From positions 1-7,507 of the forward strand of contig CANKBT010000147.1 of NCBI GenBank assembly GCA_947479995.1: a stretch of 7,507 nt of DNA, read 5' to 3'. This document shows, piece after piece, positions 1 to 5,520 of this stretch. The notes under the pieces are model-generated. The model did not search any database and was not told the origin of the DNA. It saw nothing but the letters and a program-made list of their open reading frames with translations. The position numbers and the translations under genes were made by a program. Every line of letters begins with the position of its first letter. Position 1 is the stretch's first letter. This DNA is from Frankiaceae bacterium. GTDB lineage: Bacteria > Actinomycetota > Actinomycetes > Mycobacteriales > SCTD01.

Positions 1-486
1 GTCGGCTCGGCGCTGTTCGGCTTCGCCACGCAGCTCGTCATCCTGGTCGCGGCGGTGCTGGTGTCGGGCAACATCCCGACCGGCAGCCGGCTGCTCTACG
101 CGCCGCTCGCGATCGCCGTGCTCGTCGGCTGGGCCACCGCGCTGGCGCTCGCGCTGTCGGCGGTCAACGTCTACCTGCGCGACGTGCAGTACCTCGTGGA
201 GATCTCCCTGCTCACGCTGTTCTGGGCGTCGCCGGTCGTCTACTCCTGGGACCTCGTGCAGCGCGTGCTCGGCGGCGGGCTGGCCTCCGACCTCTACCTC
301 GCCAACCCCATCACCGCCGCCGTGCTGGGCATGCAGCGCACCTTCTGGGTGGCCGGCACCGACAAGCCCTTCCCCGAGGGCATCGGGGTGCGGCTGGTGG
401 TCATGCTCGTCGTCGGGCTCGTCGCCCTGTGGGCCGGCCAGCGCGTCTTCAGCCGCCTGCAGGCCGACTTCGCGCAGGAGATCTGA
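1..486 (+). CDS. Polysaccharide ABC exporter permease, Wzm type (3' part only)
   Basis: This is the C-terminal 161 residues of an ABC-2 type membrane permease; the reading frame is open from base 1, so the start lies left of the window. The protein would form the membrane channel that moves a lipid-linked polysaccharide or teichoic-acid-like polymer out of the cytoplasm. Visible signs are hydrophobic segments at about fragment residues 1-20, 33-55, 66-80 and 136-150, the Wzm-like stretch NVYLRDVQYL at about 56-65, the segment FWASPVVYSW at about 74-83, and LANPITAAVL, which are typical of the polysaccharide/polyol-phosphate exporter branch. The stop codon overlaps the start of the ATPase gene, and the pairing with a Wzt-like ATPase strongly supports the family call. 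The transported polymer cannot be told from this fragment. Confidence 0.9.
   Translation, partial: VGSALFGFATQLVILVAAVLVSGNIPTGSRLLYAPLAIAVLVGWATALALALSAVNVYLRDVQYLVEISLLTLFWASPVVYSWDLVQRVLGGGLASDLYLANPITAAVLGMQRTFWVAGTDKPFPEGIGVRLVVMLVVGLVALWAGQRVFSRLQADFAQEI
476..480 (+). promoter_or_regulatory. Ribosome binding site of the Wzt-type ATPase gene
   Basis: AGGAG lies 5 bases before the ATG at 486. It sits inside the last codons of the permease gene and decides the ATPase start at 486 rather than an upstream in-frame codon at 429. Confidence 0.75.
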
Positions 487-1691
487 TGACCGCGTCCGGA
501 CCGGTGGTCGTCAGCGTGCAGGGCGTCTCGAAGCGCTTCGTCATCCGCAAGGACAAGTCGCTCAAGGAGCGCCTGGTCAACGCCGCGCGCTCGCGCCAGC
601 ACCGCGAGGACTTCTGGGCGCTGCGCGACGTCGACGTCGACATCCACGCCGGCACGACGGTCGGGCTCATCGGCCCCAACGGCTCGGGCAAGTCGACGCT
701 GCTCAAGACGGTCGGCGGCATCCTGCAGCCGACGACCGGCACGGTGTCGCGGCGCGGCCGCCTCGCCGCGCTGCTCGAGCTCGGCGCGGGCTTCCACCCC
801 GACCTCACCGGCCGCGAGAACGTCTACCTCAACGCCTCGATCCTCGGGCTGTCGCGCGCCCAGACCGACCGGCACTTCGACGCGATCGTCGCCTTCTCCG
901 GCATCGAGAAGTTCATCGACACCCAGGTGAAGTTCTACAGCTCCGGCATGTACGTCCGGCTCGCCTTCGCGGTCGCCGTGCACGTCGACCCGGACGTGCT
1001 GCTCGTCGACGAGGTGCTGGCGGTCGGCGACGAGCCGTTCCAGCGCAAGTGCATGGACCGCATCAAGTCCTTCCAGAAGGAGGGGCGCACGATCGTGCTC
1101 GTCACGCACGCGCTCGACACGGTGGTCGAGATCTGCGACCGCGCGCTCGTGCTCGAGCACGGCGAGGTGCAGCTCGACGGCGACCCCCGCGACGCCACCC
1201 GGCTGCTGCGCCGCGACTTCGAGGTCGTGCGCCAGGCCGACCAGGAGGCCGCCCGCGCCGCCGACACCGCCAGGCCGGTCGCGCGCGTCGAGCGCGTGCG
1301 CCTGCTCGACGCCACCGGCGCCGTCACCGACGCGATCGGCTACGGCGAGCCCTGCGCGGTCGAGGTCGACGTGCAGGCCGACACCCGCCTCGACGACTGG
1401 GTGCTCGGCATCGGCATCGACACCCCCACCGGCCATGGGCTGTGGGGCACCAACACGCAGCTGCTCGGCCAGCGCCTCGAGCCCCTCGTCGGCGCGCGCA
1501 CCCTGCGCCTGGAGGTGCCGGGGCTGCACGTCGGCGGCGGGCAGTACCAGCTGCACGGCGCGATCGCGACGTGGAACGGGCCGGAGGTGCACCGGCTGCC
1601 CGAGGCGTGCTCGTTCACCGTGGTCGCCGACGGCACGACCGTCGGCCACCTCGGCGTCGCCGCCCGCCTGGCCGCGGTGACGTCGGCGTGA
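486..1691 (+). CDS. Polysaccharide ABC exporter ATPase with carbohydrate-binding C-terminal domain, Wzt type
   Basis: A 401-residue ATP-hydrolysing partner of the preceding permease. The nucleotide-binding domain covers about residues 5-250: Walker A GPNGSGKST at 63-71, an ABC signature of the divergent Wzt kind (YSSGM, about 151-155), Walker B VLLVDE at about 171-176 followed by VLAVGDEPF, and the switch histidine at about 208 (VTHA). The stretch LLELGAGFHPDLTGRENVYL is characteristic of the Wzt/TagH/RfbE branch. Residues about 260-385 form a beta-rich extension matching the Wzt C-terminal domain, which in studied O-antigen exporters binds the finished end of the exported glycan, so substrate choice probably lies here. 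The ATG at 486 overlaps the permease stop (TGATG) and has an AGGAG 5 bases upstream. The stop overlaps the next gene's GTG. The family is near certain; the polymer is unknown. Confidence 0.95.
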   Translation: MTASGPVVVSVQGVSKRFVIRKDKSLKERLVNAARSRQHREDFWALRDVDVDIHAGTTVGLIGPNGSGKSTLLKTVGGILQPTTGTVSRRGRLAALLELGAGFHPDLTGRENVYLNASILGLSRAQTDRHFDAIVAFSGIEKFIDTQVKFYSSGMYVRLAFAVAVHVDPDVLLVDEVLAVGDEPFQRKCMDRIKSFQKEGRTIVLVTHALDTVVEICDRALVLEHGEVQLDGDPRDATRLLRRDFEVVRQADQEAARAADTARPVARVERVRLLDATGAVTDAIGYGEPCAVEVDVQADTRLDDWVLGIGIDTPTGHGLWGTNTQLLGQRLEPLVGARTLRLEVPGLHVGGGQYQLHGAIATWNGPEVHRLPEACSFTVVADGTTVGHLGVAARLAAVTSA

Positions 1692-2824
1692 CCGCGGACG
1701 GGACGGGGTCGACGCGCGTCGACGTCGACCGCGCCGGCGCGCACGACGGGGACGCCGCCGACGGGCGCCGGCCGCTGCGCCTGCGCGAGGTCACCCTCGC
1801 GCTGACCGCGCTCAGCCTGTGGGTGCTGTGGCGCACCGGCCCGTCCAAGGTGCCGTTCCTCGAGGGCTTCGAGAAGTTCGCGCGCGAGTGGCCCGACGCC
1901 GAGGCGCTGCCGCGCGAGGCGTACGTGCTGCGCAACTTCCTCGGGCCGCTGCTCTACCAGGGCGTGCCCGACCCGTCGCCCACCCGCTTCCTGGCGCTGC
2001 ACGTCGTGGCGACGGCGCTCACCGCGGCGCTGCTCGGCGCCTGGCTGCTGCGCCGCCTGGGCAGCCGCACCGGCCCGACGGCGATCGCGCTGCTGCTGCT
2101 GTCGCCCGTGACGGCGCTGCTGCTGCTCTGGATCGGCATCTACGACGCCTTCGGCGTGCTGGTGTGGGTGCTGCTGCTCATGTCGCTGGCCGGGCGCCCG
2201 TGGCTGCAGGTGCTGGCCGGGGCGCTCGCCGGCGCGCAGAACCTCGAGCAGGTCGGCGTCGGCATCGTGCTGCTGGCGCTGGTGCCCGAGCTGCAGCGCG
2301 CCGCCGGGCTCCGCGCACGGCCGGTCGCGCTGATCGCCGGGGCCGTCCTCGGGCGCGTGCTGCTCGAGGCCTACCTGCGCTCGGCGGGGGCGCCGTCGGG
2401 CAGCCGGCTGACGTTCCTGTCGGACCCCGAGCTGCTGCAGAACGTCACGAAGACCTTCGCCGTCATGGCCCCGGTCGTGCTGTTCTCCGTGCTCGGCGGG
2501 CTGTGGGGCTTCGCCCTGACCCACCTGCGCGACCACGCCGCCGGCTGGGCGCGCTCGCTCCAGCTGCGCGTCGCGCTGGTGCTCGCCCTCGCGCTCGGCT
2601 TCAGCTTCCTGGCCGCCGACCACACCCGCGTGCTGCTGCTCATCACGTTCCCGCTGCTGGTCTGCGGCGTGCTGGCGCTGGCGCCCCGGATCGGCGACCT
2701 GCGGGCCCTCGCCCGACGCCCCGAGGCGTGGCTGCTCGTGCTCGTGCCGCCGGTCCTCGTGCAGGACGACAACCTGCTGCGCATCGGCATCAAGCTCGGC
2801 ACGTGGGGCGTCGGGCCCTTCTAG
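1688..2824 (+). CDS. Polytopic membrane protein of unknown function in the polysaccharide export operon
   Basis: A 378-residue protein starting at a GTG that overlaps the ATPase stop (GTGA, 1688-1691), so it is likely made by translational coupling; only a weak ribosome site is visible. After a charged, Asp/Arg-rich N-terminus of about 32 residues come about ten hydrophobic segments, near residues 33-50, 101-121, 131-148, 152-168, 174-198, 211-227, 257-278, 293-310, 313-332 and 347-358. The first extracytoplasmic-looking loop (about 51-100) is rich in acidic and aromatic residues. Segments such as LLSPVTALLLLWIGIYDAFG (139-156 region) and the late motif DDNLLRIG (about 360-367) are distinctive but I do not recognise a named family. 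Size, topology and position suggest a GT-C-like glycosyltransferase or a polymer-modifying membrane protein, but no catalytic motif is demonstrable. The call of a real gene is firm; the function is open. Confidence 0.85.
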   Translation: MTADGTGSTRVDVDRAGAHDGDAADGRRPLRLREVTLALTALSLWVLWRTGPSKVPFLEGFEKFAREWPDAEALPREAYVLRNFLGPLLYQGVPDPSPTRFLALHVVATALTAALLGAWLLRRLGSRTGPTAIALLLLSPVTALLLLWIGIYDAFGVLVWVLLLMSLAGRPWLQVLAGALAGAQNLEQVGVGIVLLALVPELQRAAGLRARPVALIAGAVLGRVLLEAYLRSAGAPSGSRLTFLSDPELLQNVTKTFAVMAPVVLFSVLGGLWGFALTHLRDHAAGWARSLQLRVALVLALALGFSFLAADHTRVLLLITFPLLVCGVLALAPRIGDLRALARRPEAWLLVLVPPVLVQDDNLLRIGIKLGTWGVGPF

Positions 2825-2851
2825 ACCCGGTGGTCACGGCGGGCCTCGCTC
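2825..2851. other. 27-bp gap between convergent operons, no terminator seen
   Basis: The plus-strand operon stop (2822-2824) and the minus-strand lectin stop (2854-2852) are only 27 bases apart. I find no strong stem followed by a T-run on either strand, so transcription may read into the opposing gene, or end by a Rho-like process. Confidence 0.6.
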
Positions 2852-4104
2852 CTAGCGCAGGGCGGAGAAGACGGCCCGGCCGGCCGGCGTGTAGACGACG
2901 AGGTTGCCGTCGGCCTGGGTGACGAGGCGGCTGCCCGGGTTGCCGGCGGTGCGGGTCGAGAACACCGGGACCAGGCCGTCGGGGTCGTCGCCGGAGTAGT
3001 CGTAGGCGTAGAGGACGAGGTTGCCGTCCGGCTGCATCTGCGCGAAGACGCCGTCACCGGTGCCGGTGGCGAACACCGCGCGTCCGCCGCGGTACTGCAC
3101 GAGGTTGCCGTCGCGCTGCAGGACCAGCAGCACGCCGCCCGGTGCCGTGCGGCGGTCGCCCGGGTACAGCGCCTTGCCGCTCTCGAGGACCGGCTCGCCC
3201 CACGCGCTGCTGAACAGCGTGGGCGGCGCGTCGCCGACGAAGTCCGTCATCGCGACCTCGCGGTCGAACACGTACAACCGCAGGTCGTCGTACGGCCCGC
3301 CGGTCCCCGTGCTGAACAGCGGCTGCCCGCTGCCGGAGTAGACGACCGCGTTGCCGTCGGTCTGGAACGCCAGCCCGGCGCCGGGGCTGCTGGTGCCCGT
3401 GGCGAAGCGCGCGACCCCCCGGGTGTAGAGGACGAGGTTGCCGTCGTCCTGCATGACCAGGCTCGTGCTGCCGTCGTCGCTCGTGAGGCGCTCACCCGGC
3501 AGCAGCGACCCGCCGGGGCGGAGCTCCGACGGCTCGCTCGTGCGGAAGGTGAAGACGACTCCCGTGCCGGCCGTGTAGAGCACGAGGTTGCCGTCGTCCT
3601 GCAGCACCAGGCGCTGCGCGGCACTGCCCGCCGTCCCGGTGTCGTCCGCCACCTCGTCGCGCGGGCCGTACAGCACGACGTTGCCGTCGTCCTGGAACAC
3701 GAGCCGCGACCCGGAGGGGCCGGCCGAGACGGCGACGGAGTACGGCGCGGGGGCGTAGCGGTTGGCGGCCCTGGTGAGCAGCAGCCGGCCGTCGGTCTCC
3801 ACGCTCAGCGTCCACTCCCCGTCCGGCGAGCGCAGGGCGTCGCCGGGCGACAGGGTGCTGCCGCGCTGGAGGCTCGAGCCGACGACCGCGGAGGCGCGCG
3901 GCGGCGCTGTGGCCCGGGCGGCGGTCGCGCCGAAGCGGCCCTCCCGTGCCGCGTCGGGCGTCCGGTCGGCGTCGACCGCGACCGCGGGCGGCGCGGGCGC
4001 CGGGTCGGCCGCCGAGGCGCTGGACGGCGCCAGGGCGAGGACGGCGAGCAGGCCGAGGCCGAGGCCCGCGGTGCAGCGGCGGGGGAGGGGGGGGGACGTG
4101 TCAC
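2852..4104 (-). CDS. Secreted bulb-type (GNA-like) lectin with three tandem domains; frameshifted in a C9 tract near the start
   Basis: A three-domain beta-prism-II lectin (B_lectin, monocot mannose-lectin type). The body from 3802 down to 2852 is an open frame of 316 codons with seven intact QxDxNxVxY sugar-binding motifs, at about residues 138, 169, 219, 248, 330, 357 and 397 of the repaired protein. Two more repeat positions are degenerate (near 102-110 and 278-288), giving nine subdomains, or three domains of three. Each domain opens with an LxPG[D/E]-type turn (about 85, 201, 312). No ATG, GTG or TTG lies in this frame between an upstream stop at 4208-4210 and 3802. The proper start is GTG at 4104, which follows AGGAG by 6 bases. 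From it, one more C in the run 4087-4095 (or two fewer) gives a 417-residue protein with a signal peptide (Arg-rich start, then LGLGLLAVLALA, likely cut after ASA near residue 32). As printed, the frame from 4104 stops at 3805. It may be a sequencing error, a phase-off allele, or an intact shorter cytoplasmic product from 3802, which is least likely. Confidence 0.82.
4087..4095 (-). repeat. C9 homopolymer just after the lectin start codon
   Basis: Nine consecutive Cs on the coding strand begin with codon 4 of the lectin that starts at GTG 4104 (GTG ACA CGT then the run), followed by T and five more Cs. A length of 10 (or 7) would join the start and signal peptide in frame to the lectin body; 9 puts them out of frame. 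Confidence 0.95.
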
Positions 4105-4110
4105 GGACGA

Positions 4111-4115
4111 CTCCT
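4111..4115 (-). promoter_or_regulatory. Ribosome binding site of the downstream lectin gene
   Basis: On the coding strand AGGAG stands 6 bases before GTG at 4104. This is the best evidence that translation begins at 4104 even though the frame then breaks. Confidence 0.75.
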
Positions 4116-4120
4116 GGTCG

Positions 4121-4146
4121 ACGGGCCGGGCCGCGCGTCGGCCCGT
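4121..4146 (-). promoter_or_regulatory. Perfect 8-bp inverted repeat in the lectin-lectin intergenic region
   Basis: ACGGGCCG (4121-4128) and CGGCCCGT (4139-4146) are exact reverse complements separated by 10 bases. In RNA this would be a very stable all-GC-rich stem ending 5 bases before the AGGAG ribosome site of the downstream lectin. There is no U-tract, so a classic intrinsic terminator is doubtful. It may be a processing or mRNA-stabilising stem between the two lectin cistrons, or a chance product of high GC. Confidence 0.5.
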
Positions 4147-4194
4147 GCGCTGAGGACGGCGGGCGCCGCCGCGGCGTTGCGTGCCCGCAGCGAC

Positions 4195-4210
4195 TGACAG
4201 CGGACTGTCA
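4195..4210. promoter_or_regulatory. Small palindrome TGACAG-N4-CTGTCA, possible operator or hairpin
   Basis: Two 6-bp arms flank CGGA. It lies 31 bases past the stop of the upstream lectin and about 90 bases before the start of the downstream one, where a promoter for the latter would sit. No convincing -10/-35 pair could be read beside it. An 11-bp odd palindrome, CCGCCTGGCGG (4217-4227), lies next to it. Confidence 0.3.
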
Positions 4211-4240
4211 CACGGCCCGCCTGGCGGACACGCACTCGTC

Positions 4241-5453
4241 CTAGCGGGCGGAGAAGACGGGCCGGTCGGCCGGCGTGTAGACCACGAGGTTGCCGTCGGC
4301 CTGGGTGACGAGCCGGCTGCCCGGGTTGCCGCCGGTGCGGGTGTCGAAGACCGGCACCAGGGACGGGCCCGCGGTGCTGGCGCCGCGAGGCACCGTCGTG
4401 CCCCCGAGCCGCGCGCCGCTCCGGGCGCCGAGGTCGTCGTAGAGCACGACGTTGCCGTCGAGCTGGACGACCGCGACGTCGGCGCCCGACGTGCGGGTGG
4501 CGAAGAGGGGGCGGCCGGCGCGGTAGGTGACGAGGTTGCCGTCGCGCTGCAGCACGGTCACCACGCCGCCCGGTGCGGTCCGGCGGTCGCCCTGGCGCAG
4601 CACCGCGCCGCTCTCGACGACGGGCGTGCCCCAGGTGCTGGCGAACTGGCTGCGCAGCGCCGTGCCCTCGGGGGTCACGGCCGTGACCTGGCCGCCCTCG
4701 ACGAGCAGCAGGACGGGCCCCGACGAGCCGGTGCTGAAGAGCGGCTGCCCCGCCGGCGTGTAGACCACCGCGTTGCCGTCGTCCTGCACGGCCAGCGCCG
4801 ACCCGGCGACCCCCGTGCCGGACGCCCAGCGCGCCACGCCGCCGGCGTAGAGGACGAGGTTGCCGTCCGGCTGCATGACCAGGCTGGTCCTGCCGTCGTC
4901 GGTGGACAGGCGCTCGCCGGGCAGCAGCGAGCCGCCCGCCCGCAGCGAGGACGGGGCTGCGGTGGCGAGGTCGCGCACGACCCCCGTGCCGCCGTCGTAG
5001 AGCACGACGTTGCCGTCGTCCTGCACCACCAGGCGCTGCGCGTCCGAGCCCGCGGTGCCCGTGCCGTTGCCGACGGAGGTGCCCTCGTCGCTGCGCACGA
5101 CGACGTCGCCGTCCTCGGTGAAGACGAGGCTCGCCCCGGGCGGGCCGGTGGTGCCCCGGTCACCGGGCGGCTCGGGCGGCAGCAGCAGGACCACCTCGTA
5201 CGGCCGCGCCGCGAAGGCGTTCGTGCCCTTGACCAGCAGCAGGCGGCCGTCGGGGTGCATGCGCAGCGACCACCGCCCGGACGGCGACACCAGCGCCTCA
5301 CCGGGGGGCGTGCGACTCGCCGCGCAGCAGCGTGCTGCTGCCGGAGGCGGCGACGGCGGCCGGTGCCGCGGTGGCGGCGGGGACGGCGGAGACGGCGCCG
5401 AGCGCGGTCGCGCCGAGCGCGGTGGCCAGGAGCAGGGCGGGCAGACGGCGCAC
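4241..5453 (-). CDS. Secreted bulb-type (GNA-like) lectin with three tandem domains, paralogue of the next gene; frameshifted in a C6 tract
   Basis: Sister of the lectin gene just downstream and built the same way. GTG at 5453 follows GGAGG by 7 bases and begins a clear signal peptide (RR, then LPALLLATALGATALGAV, cut near residues 30-36). The frame from this start hits TGA at 5298-5300, just after six Cs at 5303-5308. Removing one C joins it to the long open frame ending at 4241 and gives 403 residues. Six intact QxDxNxVxY motifs are seen, at about residues 144, 194, 223, 302, 330 and 384 of the repaired protein. The positions near 66-73, 112-118 and 250-258 are degenerate, so nine repeat units again make three beta-prism-II domains. 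Domain 3 carries an extra Gly/Ser/Arg-rich linker of about 16 residues (about 341-362) absent from the paralogue. No anchor or transmembrane tail is visible, so it is probably released or held by glycan binding. Mannose-type ligand specificity is family knowledge, not shown here. Confidence 0.82.
5303..5308 (-). repeat. C6 tract holding the frameshift of the upstream lectin gene
   Basis: Six consecutive Cs on the coding strand. With five, codons read on as RGESHAPGEALVSP, which matches the paralogue (RGSTLSPGDALRSP) position for position; with six, the frame ends at TGA 5298-5300. Confidence 0.9.
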
Positions 5454-5457
5454 GGCG

Positions 5458-5498
5458 CGACCTCCGGGGCGGGGGGGCGTTCGTACCACCGGAGGCCG
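5458..5498 (-). promoter_or_regulatory. Predicted hairpin that buries the ribosome binding site of the upstream lectin gene
   Basis: On the coding strand CGGCCTCCGG (5498 to 5489) can pair with CCGGAGGTCG (5467 to 5458): ten base pairs, one of them G-U, around a 21-base loop. The 3' arm contains GGAGG (5465 to 5461), the only good ribosome site for GTG 5453. The stem begins 22 bases after the SpoIID-family stop codon, so ribosomes or a factor could affect its opening. A terminator role is unlikely because no U-run follows. Confidence 0.5.
5461..5465 (-). promoter_or_regulatory. Ribosome binding site of the upstream lectin gene
   Basis: GGAGG on the coding strand, 7 bases before GTG 5453. It selects 5453 over the in-frame GTG at 5489, which has no such site and would put a Pro/Arg-rich tail before the signal peptide. 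Confidence 0.75.
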
Positions 5499-5520
5499 TG
5501 CCGTGGGGGCGGGTCGGGGG

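Noticed and set aside
294..1649. Long open frame on the minus strand across the permease and ATPase genes
   Set aside because: It is antisense to clear ABC genes, is rich in Arg/Ala/Asp/Glu/His without any motif, and such mirror frames are expected in very GC-rich coding DNA.
2810..2860. Possible bidirectional terminator between the convergent operons
   Set aside because: Only short GC matches such as GGGCCC and 4-bp arms are present, with no T-run on either strand.
2890..3680. Regularly recurring short direct repeats (acgaggttgccgtc), briefly considered as a CRISPR-like array
   Set aside because: They are the codons of the DGNLV lectin motif inside an open frame; spacing follows protein repeat units of roughly 27-50 residues and flanks are coding.
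4150..4240. Sigma-70-like promoter for the downstream lectin (GTGACA as -35)
   Set aside because: No A/T-rich -10 element occurs at a proper distance in this GC-rich stretch, so I do not claim a promoter.
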